Positions 1-7,228 of a stretch of 17,047 nucleotides of DNA are shown here, piece after piece. The translations under genes and the position numbers were made by a program. Source of the DNA: JBBKWJ01 sp037968895 (GTDB taxonomy: Bacteria > Actinomycetota > Acidimicrobiia > Acidimicrobiales > SZUA-35). The DNA lies in assembly GCA_037968895.1 (NCBI GenBank), contig JBBKWJ010000297.1, forward strand, positions 1 through 17,047. Reading direction: 5' to 3'. Below the pieces are notes generated by a model, which saw only the letters and a list, made by a program, of their open reading frames with translations, was not told the DNA's origin and searched no databases. The number at the start of each line of letters is the position of its first letter. Positions within the stretch are counted from its first letter, which is position 1.

Positions 1-652
1 GTCGAGCCAAGTGGGAGAAGCTTCGGGCGGCTGTATCGACGATGCTGGTGGCGAGATCGCCGCCTGCCTCTTTCGCGGCATGGTTCTCGACCGCTTCAGA
101 AACGAGCGCTTCGAGGTCAACTTCGGGGGCTTCTGGTTCGTTGCGGCTGGCCTGCTGATAAAGCTCGGCCATGCGGATCTGCCCGATGCCGTCACTAATG
201 GCGTGATGGAAGATCGAATAGATCGCTCCACGTCCGCCTTCGAGCCCTGAGATCAGCACGAATCGCCACAACGGTCGGGTGCGATCCAGCGGCTCGGAGT
301 AGAGCTGCGCGGCAAGGTCGTAGAGCTCCCGTTCGGTGCCGGGCGCTGGCAACACCATTTCACGGATGTGGGAGTCGAAGTCGAACTCGGGGTCGGGGAC
401 CCATGCCGGGGTGGAGATCCGGCCGAAACCAGGCACCACCCGCTGGTAGAGCCGAGGCACCTTCGACACTCCGTAGCGAAGCTGGCGACGGAAACGTTCC
501 GGGTCGACCGGCTGGTCGAGGATGTACACGGCGCCGCCACTTGGGTTCAGCCATGGATCCTTCTCGATGTTCCACATGAGCGCTTCATGCTCCGACATGC
601 GGTCGGCGAAGTTGACGTCTCGTTCTCTTGACTTGGGCTTGTCGTTTGACAT
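1..652 (-). CDS. WS/DGAT family acyltransferase, N-terminal part (runs off the left edge)
   Basis: This family transfers an acyl group from acyl-CoA to diacylglycerol or a fatty alcohol, making triacylglycerol or wax ester at the membrane or lipid-droplet surface. The visible 217 residues carry the N-terminal signature EHEALMWNIEKDP (about 21-33) and the catalytic HHxxxDG motif as HHAISDG (149-155). The second histidine is the expected general base. Members are usually about 450-480 residues, so roughly half is missing past base 1. The ATG at 652 is 11 nt after the stop of the HAD-PlsC gene, with AGGAG about 6 nt before it, so the two are almost certainly one operon. HAD-PlsC and WS/DGAT genes also sit together in mycobacteria (Rv2483c/Rv2484c, from memory). 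The family call is firm; substrate preference cannot be read from sequence. Confidence 0.93.
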   Translation of the reverse strand, partial: MSNDKPKSRERDVNFADRMSEHEALMWNIEKDPWLNPSGGAVYILDQPVDPERFRRQLRYGVSKVPRLYQRVVPGFGRISTPAWVPDPEFDFDSHIREMVLPAPGTERELYDLAAQLYSEPLDRTRPLWRFVLISGLEGGRGAIYSIFHHAISDGIGQIRMAELYQQASRNEPEAPEVDLEALVSEAVENHAAKEAGGDLATSIVDTAARSFSHLAR

Positions 653-663
653 ATCGCTCCTGC

Positions 664-2085
664 TCAGGTGTCGGTGCCGGGACGGCGATCGGATTCTGCG
701 TTGGGATCGCCTTTGTATCCCGAAGGGAAGGTCCGCATAAGTTCTTCAGTAGTGGGCGTGCGGATCACTTGGGACTCCGCAGGCAACAACGCGCTGATGG
801 CGCTCATGATCGCAACAGTATCGGCGTCGGGGTCATCGCCTCCGATAACGACGGGACTCCCGATCGTTGCGGTGACCAGTGGGCGATCAGTGAAGGTGAT
901 GTTCGGCAATCTGGCGCTGCGAGGCCACACGTTCTCGGTGCCCCAAAGGCCGACCGGGATGACGGGAACGCCCGTCATCGCGGCGAGGCGCGCAGCGCCC
1001 CAACGGGCCTTCAAGACGGGGTCGAAGAAGGCAGGGCCGCGAGGGATGGTGCCTTGGGGCGCCATCATTACGACTTCACCGCCTCGCAGTGCCTCAGCCG
1101 CCTTTTCGAGTGGTTCGTCGGATCCTGATGCTCGCTCAACCCGAATGCCACCCATGGCTCTAGCCAGCTTGCCGATGATGGGGGCGTCGAAGACTTCCTT
1201 CTTGCCGAGACCGCGAATCGCACGGCCGGCTTTGGCCGAGACGAGGCCCATCACGGTGGGGTCGAAGTACGACCGATGGTTGAACACGAGGAGGGCGGGG
1301 CCTTCGCTCGGAATGTTCTCAATGCCCTCGATCTCGATGCGAGCGTACGGCGCAACGATTTCGGGCCGCATCATTGGACGTGACCAGTCTTGTAGCTCAC
1401 GGCCGGCAACCTTGGCGACGCCGTCGGACTTGTCGAAGTGGCGAATCGGCCATCCCTTCAACACCGCGGTTGCAGCCAGTTGAAGGTCGGGGTTGACCGC
1501 AACGGGGTGGCCAACCGCGTCGAGGAGCGGCGAGTCGAAGTAGCTATCGCTGTATGCGTAGCTGTCGGCGAGCTTGACATTGTTGGCCTCGGCCCAGGCG
1601 ACGACACCATCGGCCTTGGCTCGGGCCCAGAGGAACTCGCCATCGAGTTCGCCGGTGAACTTACCGTTATCGCTCTTCCACCGAGTGCACACCAGGTCGT
1701 CGAAGCCGAGGGCTTCCATAATCGGGCGAACGAACGGCTCGGGCGAGGTGGTTGCGAGCACGAGTGTGCGTCCAGCGGCCCGATGCTCATCGATGACAGA
1801 TTTCGCGAATGGCTGGAGGTTGTCGGCGACTTCGGCCGCCGCGGTGCGGCAGGCCTTCTCAACGTCAGCGACGCTCCACCCGGCTGAGGCGCGGCCCGCG
1901 AACTTAGCCGGCTGCATCATGAGCCAGTTCTCGCCGAATCGTTCGTAGATTTCGGCGAGCGTGTCGGCGAACGGAATGTCGGTGTGATCGGCAATGCCGG
2001 CGTCGGCAAGGTGTTTCGAAACAATCGAAGCCGACGATCCTTTGATGAGTGTGCGGTCTAGGTCGAAAATGGCGGCGGATGACAT
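664..2085 (-). CDS. HAD-IB phosphatase / PlsC acyltransferase fusion
   Basis: A bifunctional glycerolipid enzyme of 473 residues. The N-terminal HAD-IB domain (about 1-220) has the nucleophile motif FDLDRTL (D8, D10), motif II near ATTSPEP (111-117) and the acidic loop YSDSYFDSPLLD (178-189). The C-terminal PlsC domain (about 240-440) has NHRSYFD (N269 H270 D275) and the substrate loop APQGTIPRG (342-350). The usual glutamate of the PEGT motif is glutamine here. The PlsC part should acylate lysophosphatidate-type acceptors; the HAD part resembles phosphoserine phosphatases and may dephosphorylate a lipid intermediate (inference). I chose the ATG at 2085 because FDLDRT follows directly and because a -35/-10 pair ends 6 nt before it. 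An ATG 54 nt upstream would lie inside the operators. WS/DGAT follows 11 nt downstream. Confidence 0.93.
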   Translation of the reverse strand: MSSAAIFDLDRTLIKGSSASIVSKHLADAGIADHTDIPFADTLAEIYERFGENWLMMQPAKFAGRASAGWSVADVEKACRTAAAEVADNLQPFAKSVIDEHRAAGRTLVLATTSPEPFVRPIMEALGFDDLVCTRWKSDNGKFTGELDGEFLWARAKADGVVAWAEANNVKLADSYAYSDSYFDSPLLDAVGHPVAVNPDLQLAATAVLKGWPIRHFDKSDGVAKVAGRELQDWSRPMMRPEIVAPYARIEIEGIENIPSEGPALLVFNHRSYFDPTVMGLVSAKAGRAIRGLGKKEVFDAPIIGKLARAMGGIRVERASGSDEPLEKAAEALRGGEVVMMAPQGTIPRGPAFFDPVLKARWGAARLAAMTGVPVIPVGLWGTENVWPRSARLPNITFTDRPLVTATIGSPVVIGGDDPDADTVAIMSAISALLPAESQVIRTPTTEELMRTFPSGYKGDPNAESDRRPGTDT

Positions 2086-2091
2086 GAAGTC

Positions 2092-2120
2092 ACTATATGT
2101 CAGTCGCTGACATTCGTCAA
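2092..2120 (-). promoter_or_regulatory. Promoter of HAD-PlsC/WS-DGAT operon, apparently leaderless
   Basis: On the minus strand there is a -35 TTGACG (2120-2115), a 17-nt spacer and a -10 TATAGT (2097-2092). Only 6 nt separate the -10 from the ATG at 2085, so transcription would begin at or next to the start codon. No Shine-Dalgarno sequence is present. The spacer is almost wholly filled by the first TGTCA-N5-TGACA operator, so a bound repressor would occlude polymerase. Confidence 0.75.
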
Positions 2121-2129
2121 TGGCTGACA
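2098..2129. promoter_or_regulatory. Two tandem operators TGTCA-N5-TGACA, probable TetR sites
   Basis: Site 1 is TGTCAGTCGCTGACA (2098-2112), with perfect 6-base arms. Site 2 is CGTCAATGGCTGACA (2115-2129), the same N5 architecture with one arm mismatch. Their centres are 17 bp apart, close to 1.6 helix turns, so two dimers could bind side by side on different faces. Site 1 lies in the spacer of the HAD-PlsC promoter. Site 2 covers the -35 boxes of both divergent promoters. The natural ligand is the product of the adjacent TetR gene (inference from position). Confidence 0.75.
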
Positions 2130-2152
2130 TTTTCGCCAATCTGGTCTACGAT
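2124..2152 (+). promoter_or_regulatory. Promoter of tetR gene, apparently leaderless
   Basis: There is a -35 CTGACA (2124-2129), a 17-nt spacer and a -10 TACGAT (2147-2152). The ATG at 2161 starts 9 nt after the -10 and has no Shine-Dalgarno sequence, so the mRNA is probably leaderless. The -35 is part of operator site 2, which predicts negative autoregulation. Confidence 0.65.
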
Positions 2153-2160
2153 GCACGGCG

Positions 2161-2802
2161 ATGAGTACCGCACCGCCAGACAACAACGCAGTTGACCCGA
2201 GACCATCCCCGAGCAGGCGGTCTCGCAAGAAGTCCCGGACCTATGCCGCTCTCGTGCAGGCAGGAGCAGAGCTCTTCGCATCTCATGGCTTCGACGAGAC
2301 GACCACCAACGACATAGCCGAACGCGCCGATGTCTCGCAGCGAACACTGTTCCGCCACTTCGCTAGCAAAGAGGCGGTGCTCTACGGCGACACCGACGAT
2401 GTGCTGTTCGCGCTGCGCGATGCGCTTGCGTCGCAGCCCGACGGCTCCCCCGTGCTCGACGTCGTCTATAACGCGATCGCCTCACTGGCAGAAAACTTCG
2501 AACAACATCGCGATCGGCGCCTCCTCCAAGCGCGGTTGGCCGCGTCGTATCCATCGGTCTCGGCCTACAGCAGGGCGACCGTCCAGCTTGGGTGGGAGCG
2601 AGAGATCATCGCCGCCGTTGCCGACCGACTCGGCGTCGATCCGCTGGTCGATCCTCGACCCGAGATCATTGCTGGGGCCACCATGTCGGCGGTGCGTGTC
2701 GCCACCAGACAATGGACGATGAGTCAGGGCAACGAGGACTACATGGGGCTCATCACCACCGCGCTCGCTTCGGTATCCCAACTCGGCGCGCTCGCTGCGT
2801 AG
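2161..2802 (+). CDS. TetR/AcrR family transcriptional regulator
   Basis: This is a one-component repressor of 213 residues. The N-terminal DNA-binding domain is clear: a basic lead-in (SRRSRKKSRTYAAL), then AGAELFASHGFDETTTNDIAERADVS, and the recognition helix followed by TLFRHFASKEAVL (about residues 60-72). The rest (about 80-213) is the helical ligand-binding and dimerisation half, with no conserved ligand residues I can name. It is divergent from the HAD-PlsC/WS-DGAT operon and 114 nt upstream of the co-directional acyl-CoA ligase. A fatty acid or acyl-CoA would be a sensible ligand (inference). The tandem palindromes before it are the likely binding sites. The ATG at 2161 is chosen because it follows the -10 box; the ATG at 2151 is out of frame. 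Confidence 0.93.
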   Translation: MSTAPPDNNAVDPRPSPSRRSRKKSRTYAALVQAGAELFASHGFDETTTNDIAERADVSQRTLFRHFASKEAVLYGDTDDVLFALRDALASQPDGSPVLDVVYNAIASLAENFEQHRDRRLLQARLAASYPSVSAYSRATVQLGWEREIIAAVADRLGVDPLVDPRPEIIAGATMSAVRVATRQWTMSQGNEDYMGLITTALASVSQLGALAA

Positions 2803-2916
2803 ATCTCCAGGCAAATGTGCCGAATCGCCAAACGGTGTGACGCGTGCCATACTCGTCCAAGTCTCAGATCCGGCTAGATGGCTGGCTAACGGGCCACACA
2901 AGAACTCAGGACTCTC

Positions 2917-4353
2917 GTGAACCTTTGCAACATAATCAACGATCACGAGGGTGACCGGATCGCTTTCATCGACGGTGACGTCACCCTCACCTACTCCGAG
3001 CTGCGCCGCCGCGTCGACGCGGTCCGTGCCCGCCTCGATGGCGCCGGACTTGGTCTTGACGACCCGCTCGCGGTACTCGCCGGCAACGAAGTCGACTTTG
3101 CGGTGACCGTGCTGGCCGGCCTTGGTCTCGGGGCCAGAATTGTGCCGGTCAGGCCTGGCAGCCCGCTCCCCGAGCTTGAACGCAAGCTCGCAAGCGTGCG
3201 GCCCAAATTGATGGTGCTAGGCAACGGTGTAGCCCGGCAGATTGCCGACGGCGCCGATCTTGGTATTCCCGTTGTCGATCTCGCTACCGACGTTGCCGTC
3301 GTGTCACCCCCTCCCGTGGTCGATTGCAATCTCGACGACATCGCCTTCTTGATGCTGACCAGCGGTGTCTCCAGCGATGCCAAAGTGGCCATGCTCAGCC
3401 ACGGCAACCTCGATTGGGCCCAAGCTGCGCTTGTGAACCTCGGCGAGGACGGCATCCAGGCCGACGATGTAGTGCTCGGCGTCCTGCCGTTCTCTCACAT
3501 CTTCGGCCTCAATCTGGTGCTGTTGGCCACCCTCCGCGTCGGCGGAACGATCGTCCTGCAACAACGGTTCGACGAAGTTGAGAGCCTTGCCTTGATCAAG
3601 AAGCACCGCATTACGCGGCTTGCGGGCGCACCACCGATGTACCGCCGCTGGGCTGACGCAGATGCTCCCAATGACTCCATGAAATCCGTGCGTTTCGCAT
3701 CGTCAGGTGCCGCGGCCTTGCCACTTGAGGTATTCGAAGCCATGCGGGACCGTTTCGGGATCGAAGTCGCTGAGGGCTACGGGCTAACCGAAACCTCCCC
3801 GGTGCTCTCATGGAGCAACGGCATCCCCGTTCGGGCCACCTCGGTAGGCAAGGTCGTCGACGGTGTCGAGGTAGTACTCGTCGAGCAAGACGGCACGCCG
3901 GTCGATCCAGGCGACACTGGTGAGATTGTTGTGCGCGGCCCAAACGTGTTCAAGGGATACCTCGATGCCCCCGAGCTCACCAGCGCAGCGCTAACCGACG
4001 ACGGCTGGTTCTGGACCGGCGATGTCGGCGTGTTCGACGACGATGGTTACCTCTACCTCGTCGATCGCATCAAGGATGTCATCATCGTGTCCGGCTTCAA
4101 TGTCTACCCATCTGAGGTCGAAGGTGTTCTGATCGAACATCCCGACGTGCGGGGTGCCGTCGTTGTTGGAACCGAAGATCTTGAGACCGGTGAGGCTGTC
4201 GTAGCCCACGTGCTTGGGACTGCCACCGCCGAGGAGCTCGACGCCTTTGCTCGAGCCAACCTAAGTCGCTACAAGTGCCCAACGTCGTATCTGTTTGTCG
4301 ACGAATTGCCGGTCGCTGCAACCGGCAAGCTGATCAGGAGGGCACTGCGCTAA
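2917..4353 (+). CDS. AMP-dependent acyl-CoA synthetase/ligase (ANL superfamily)
   Basis: This enzyme activates a carboxylic acid, probably a fatty acid, through an acyl-adenylate to acyl-CoA. It has 478 residues, compact for the family. Visible core motifs are EGYGLTETSP (286-295), WFWTGD (364-369), the DRIKD hinge (383-387) with SGFNVYP (392-398), and the C-terminal ATGK with catalytic K471. The phosphate-binding loop is unusual: TSGVSSDAKVAMLSHGN (148-164) replaces the usual TSGTTGxPKG pattern, keeping TSG and the lysine but losing P and the last G. The start is a GTG at 2917 with CAGGA about 5 nt before it. The stop overlaps the next start (TAATG), so the pair is translationally coupled. 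It probably feeds acyl-CoA to the neighbouring acyltransferases. Confidence 0.92.
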   Translation: MNLCNIINDHEGDRIAFIDGDVTLTYSELRRRVDAVRARLDGAGLGLDDPLAVLAGNEVDFAVTVLAGLGLGARIVPVRPGSPLPELERKLASVRPKLMVLGNGVARQIADGADLGIPVVDLATDVAVVSPPPVVDCNLDDIAFLMLTSGVSSDAKVAMLSHGNLDWAQAALVNLGEDGIQADDVVLGVLPFSHIFGLNLVLLATLRVGGTIVLQQRFDEVESLALIKKHRITRLAGAPPMYRRWADADAPNDSMKSVRFASSGAAALPLEVFEAMRDRFGIEVAEGYGLTETSPVLSWSNGIPVRATSVGKVVDGVEVVLVEQDGTPVDPGDTGEIVVRGPNVFKGYLDAPELTSAALTDDGWFWTGDVGVFDDDGYLYLVDRIKDVIIVSGFNVYPSEVEGVLIEHPDVRGAVVVGTEDLETGEAVVAHVLGTATAEELDAFARANLSRYKCPTSYLFVDELPVAATGKLIRRALR

Positions 4354-4355
4354 TG
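4336..4355 (+). promoter_or_regulatory. Shine-Dalgarno and TAATG start/stop overlap for the second plsC
   Basis: AGGAGG (4336-4341) lies inside the end of the ligase gene, 11 nt before the ATG at 4353. The ligase TAA and the acyltransferase ATG share one base. This sets the start of the downstream gene and argues for translational coupling. Confidence 0.7.
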
Positions 4356-5210
4356 CCCGCTCACCCTTTCCGCTTCGAGACTGCCCCCGAGCTTCCTGGA
4401 GCTGATCGCGCGAGCAAGTATGGGATGGCGGGGATTCGCAAACTCGTCCATCGACTCTGGGACATCAGGATCGAAGGCCTAGAGAACGTACCCCTCGACG
4501 GACCGGCCATCATTACGCCGAACCACCTTTCCTTTTGTGATTCCGTGTTCGTGCCTTCCGCGCTACCCCGTCGGGTGTGGGCAATCGGCAAAGGCGAATA
4601 CATGGACAGCTGGAAGACCAAACACATCTTCCCCGCTCTCGGCATGATTCCTGTCGACCGCTCCGGCGGCGATGCAGCCAAGGCCGCTCTCGACACCGCA
4701 GCCAGGGTTCTCGATGGCGGGTTTCTGTTCATGATCTATCCGGAGGGCACTCGGTCACGATCGGAGTTCCTTCATAAAGGACGCACCGGCGCTTCGCGAC
4801 TTGCCGCACGCTGTAATGCGCCCATCATTCCGGTTGGCCATCAGGGCACGCTGGCGATACAACCGCCCGATCAATTCACGATGAACACGAAACTGCCGGT
4901 CACGGTCCGTTTCGGCGCCCCAATGCGGATCGAAGACTTCGGCGACCCTACCAATCCGCGGGTACACCGAGCGTTTACCGACGCGGTGATGTTCCGCATC
5001 AGCGAGCTGTCTGGCCAGAAGTATGTAGACACCTACGCAGCCAAAGACGACAAGCCAGGCATCGTCGCCTCTCTCGACGATGGCGTGGTCAAACGTCCGT
5101 CAATCTCGGTGCCGAAGGGCCGACCTTCGCCCTCGCTCCCCCCAAGCAGGCCTGGCGCCAAGACATCAGGCCCGATCACGGTCCCGAAACGGCAAGCCGT
5201 AGCTCAGTAG
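4353..5210 (+). CDS. 1-acyl-sn-glycerol-3-phosphate acyltransferase (PlsC family)
   Basis: This enzyme acylates lysophosphatidate-type acceptors to phosphatidate at the inner membrane face. The protein has 285 residues. The family motifs are all present: NHLSFCD (N57 H58 D63), the GMIPVDRS block (97-104) and YPEGTRSR (129-136) with the canonical glutamate, followed by IIPVGHQG (158-165). It therefore has a more standard active site than the PlsC half of the HAD fusion. The last 40 residues or so (about 245-285) form a proline- and lysine-rich tail with KRPSISVPKGRPSPSLPP, probably disordered. The ATG at 4353 is chosen because it overlaps the ligase stop and has AGGAGG upstream. An in-frame ATG 78 nt earlier would lie inside the ligase gene. 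Confidence 0.92.
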   Translation: MPAHPFRFETAPELPGADRASKYGMAGIRKLVHRLWDIRIEGLENVPLDGPAIITPNHLSFCDSVFVPSALPRRVWAIGKGEYMDSWKTKHIFPALGMIPVDRSGGDAAKAALDTAARVLDGGFLFMIYPEGTRSRSEFLHKGRTGASRLAARCNAPIIPVGHQGTLAIQPPDQFTMNTKLPVTVRFGAPMRIEDFGDPTNPRVHRAFTDAVMFRISELSGQKYVDTYAAKDDKPGIVASLDDGVVKRPSISVPKGRPSPSLPPSRPGAKTSGPITVPKRQAVAQ

Positions 5211-5572
5211 CTGAACTTCGAGCCAGCTTATTGGCGTATCCGACGGAGCCCGAAGAAGACGGCTACGGCTACTGCATCAAGTAGGTAACCGCTGCAGTTT
5301 CAGATCGCGGGGTCGCCGGGGAAGTCAAAGCCGAGTAGCAATGGGATTGTCGTCGTTATCGTTGCGACAACCTCCGACGTCGGGCTGACTTCCAACACGG
5401 AGGTCGGCGGCACTGGCGTCTCTGGCGGTGCAGTGGTGGTGACCACGTACACCGGGATCAGTGAGTTTGACGCAGGCTCAAGAACAGGCGGACGAACTGC
5501 GATATAGAGAGCGGTGGTCACAACGGCGAGGTGGTAGTCGTGCCGCTGAAACGAGCCAGAGCGTATTTCTGG
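5211..5572. other. Non-coding or decayed 362-bp gap
   Basis: This gap separates the plus-strand lipid block from the minus-strand baeRF gene, so the flanking genes converge. I see no confident gene and no convincing terminator after 5210. It contains one weak Thr/Pro-rich minus-strand reading frame (listed separately) and, at its right edge, a hairpin overlapping the baeRF stop. Confidence 0.5.
5300..5521 (-). pseudogene. Thr/Pro-rich short reading frame, possible remnant of a secreted protein
   Basis: A 73-residue frame starts at a GTG (5521). It is open from a TAG near 5575, so upstream extension is limited. The product has a short hydrophobic start (VTTALYIAV), then a low-complexity stretch with VYVVTTTAPPETPVPPTS and ATITTTIP, the sort of linker common in secreted actinobacterial proteins. 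There is no Shine-Dalgarno sequence and no recognisable domain. It may be a decayed tail of a secreted protein or chance coding. I lean towards remnant or artefact. Confidence 0.2.
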
Positions 5573-5574
5573 CT
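5554..5574 (-). terminator. Hairpin overlapping the stop codon of the first baeRF gene
   Basis: AGCCAGA (5554-5560) and TCTGGCT (5568-5574) form a perfect 7-bp stem with a 7-nt loop. It overlaps the TAG of the minus-strand gene ending at 5573. The tract after it on the minus strand is only CGTTTC, so a classic intrinsic terminator is not assured. Confidence 0.35.
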
Positions 5575-6571
5575 ACCAGCGAAGGACGCCTGCGACGCCG
5601 CTGTCGAGAACGTCGACGTTCGGGACGACGTGGATGCTGGAATCTGTTAGCAGTGCTTGTTTGATGCACCGATCTACAAGACGGGGCTCCGGGCCGAAGA
5701 TGGCATCGGCCGGGTCGTGTACGAGCAACGTTGCGACTTGCCCTAGTTCTAGGGCCCTGAGAAGTTCCTCGCTCGAAGTCGGCGCCCGTTCAGTCCCCTT
5801 GGCCTCGCGTGTCTTCTCGATGAGTTCTTTGCTGTCGCGAGCGGCGACGTCGGCCGTGAAACGGAGCACCTCAGCGGCGATGCCGTCGAGGTCGCCGGCA
5901 TCGACAGATTCCACTCGTGTTCCGGTGGTGTCGGCGATGGATTGGACGACCATGGACTGCGCCCTGGTCGGGCCAGCTACCAGGATCAGGCGGGCATCGA
6001 CTTGGTCAGCCACGGCGCAGACTGCTTCGGCGACGTTGTCGGCGTTTCTGTCCCAGGTGTTTTCTGCACGCTGTTGGAACCGTCGCTGGGACCACCCTCC
6101 GAAATGACCGCGGTGGATGTGGAGGGTGTCGCCATCAACTGCCTCTGTCGTGACAACATCTCCTCCGTCGAATGCAGCGATGGTCGCGCCAGCTAGATCG
6201 GCTTCGACCACAACATGGGCAATGAGTCGTTGCCGGGCTTCAATCAACGGTGCGAGTCGTGGCAGCGGACCTTCGTCGACTCGAGCGCTCTCGATTGCGT
6301 TCGCGATGAACTCGACGATGGTAGGTCCGCCCAATGCGTGAATGACAATGACCGCTTCCCCGGCTTCGTGGGGTAGCCCGGCAAGCGTTTGACTCAGCAT
6401 CTCGATCTCATCCGCTGGCCAGATATCGGATATGTCTTTGAACACGTTGGCCCGTTCAATTTCGAACCGTTGGGCGGTGTCGGCAGTTGCGCTAGGAGCG
6501 GGCATCATGAAGGTAAGAAACGGGCCGTCATGTTCGGCGAACAATCGTAGACCTGTGGTTTGTGCAAACAT
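5573..6571 (-). CDS. baeRF-family eRF1/Pelota-like protein (Rv2629-like), loop intact
   Basis: This belongs to the bacterial archaeo-eukaryotic release-factor-like (baeRF) superfamily, whose relatives act at the ribosome as release, rescue or hibernation factors. It has 332 residues. The N-terminal domain opens LRLFAEHDGPFLTF. The central domain has LIAHVVVEADLAGATIAAF (116-134), followed by the diagnostic loop and helix GGWSQRRFQQRAE (158-170), the equivalent place to the GGQ loop of eRF1. The C-terminal eL30-like domain (about 265-332) has ATLLVHDPADAIF and a closing LLTDSSIHVVPN. The start at 6571 fits the family N-terminus, though the Shine-Dalgarno is weak. The gene lies 77 nt after flavin reductase on the same strand and may share its MarR-controlled promoter. 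The exact ribosomal role is unknown. Confidence 0.85.
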   Translation of the reverse strand: MFAQTTGLRLFAEHDGPFLTFMMPAPSATADTAQRFEIERANVFKDISDIWPADEIEMLSQTLAGLPHEAGEAVIVIHALGGPTIVEFIANAIESARVDEGPLPRLAPLIEARQRLIAHVVVEADLAGATIAAFDGGDVVTTEAVDGDTLHIHRGHFGGWSQRRFQQRAENTWDRNADNVAEAVCAVADQVDARLILVAGPTRAQSMVVQSIADTTGTRVESVDAGDLDGIAAEVLRFTADVAARDSKELIEKTREAKGTERAPTSSEELLRALELGQVATLLVHDPADAIFGPEPRLVDRCIKQALLTDSSIHVVPNVDVLDSGVAGVLRW

Positions 6572-6647
6572 TTGAATCTTTCGACTTTCGTAGTAGGCGT
6601 TCGCCGCTGGCTGGTTCTGAAGTGGTACAGCCGGGCGATGAGTGGCC

Positions 6648-7175
6648 CTAGCCGTGTCCGCCTCGTTTGACGCCGCCGTATTTCATTCGGGTGTCGGCCA
6701 TGGATGCGGCTCGAGCCTCGTCGTTATTGATACCGGCGGCCACGATTTCGCCTGCGAACAGGGTGTGGGTGCCGAAATCGATTGCCCGTCGGACTTCGCA
6801 ATCGACCCATGCGAGTGATTCTTCGAAGATGGGAGACCCGGTGGGGCCGTCGTGGACCGGGCGCCCGTTTAGCTCGCCATTTTCGTAACTGGCTGGTTTG
6901 GAGAACTTCACGAAAACTCGGGTGTCCTCGGCGTTCCAGAGGTTGAGCGAAAATGATTGGCTCTCGGTGATGAGGCGGTGCGTTACCGCTGTGTTGTCGA
7001 CACCAATGCCAATGAGGACCGGCTCCATGGAGAGCTGCGTGATCCAGCTCGTGGTCATGGCGTTGCGTTCGTCGCCGGCTCGAGACCCAATGAGTGCCAG
7101 GGCATTCGGAATTTTCCAGGTCACACGGTTGACAAGTTCGTCATCAAGTTCAATCGACTTCTTTGGCTCGCTCAT
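6648..7175 (-). CDS. Flavin reductase-like domain protein (FMN-binding)
   Basis: A 175-residue single-domain protein of the flavin reductase-like split-barrel family, which binds FMN/FAD and typically supplies reduced flavin to a partner. The core blocks are NALALIGSRAGDERNAMTTSW (split around residues 24-44), the strand EPVLIGIGV with DNTAVTHRLI, SFSLNLW, and the late HTLFAGEIVAAG. The end reads MKYGGVKRGGHG. The frame is open 81 codons upstream, but I place the start at the ATG at 7175. It has CAGGA 4 nt before it and is about 20 nt after a strong -10; the ATG at 7205 falls in that -10. It is divergent from a MarR gene. The partner monooxygenase is not in this window. Confidence 0.85.
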   Translation of the reverse strand: MSEPKKSIELDDELVNRVTWKIPNALALIGSRAGDERNAMTTSWITQLSMEPVLIGIGVDNTAVTHRLITESQSFSLNLWNAEDTRVFVKFSKPASYENGELNGRPVHDGPTGSPIFEESLAWVDCEVRRAIDFGTHTLFAGEIVAAGINNDEARAASMADTRMKYGGVKRGGHG

Positions 7176-7198
7176 AACATCCTGTTCTAGGTGATTAT

Positions 7199-7228
7199 TT
7201 GACATCTTACTTGATATATAACTATATT
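7199..7228 (+). promoter_or_regulatory. Promoter of marR-1 (plus)
   Basis: There is a -35 TTGACA (7199-7204), an 18-nt spacer and a -10 TATATT (7223-7228). The GTG start at 7263 is about 28 nt after the expected transcription start and has AGAAGG (7251-7256) as a Shine-Dalgarno. The -10 is inside the 22-bp palindrome. Confidence 0.65.

Noticed and set aside
668..1483. Long plus-strand open frame (271 codons) antisense to HAD-PlsC
   Set aside because: Its translation is Arg/Ser/Pro-rich with no family motif, and it mirrors the third-position GC of the real minus-strand gene.
2482..2946. Minus-strand frame of 154 codons across tetR and the ligase promoter gap
   Set aside because: No recognisable motif or ribosome site; overlaps a clear TetR gene.
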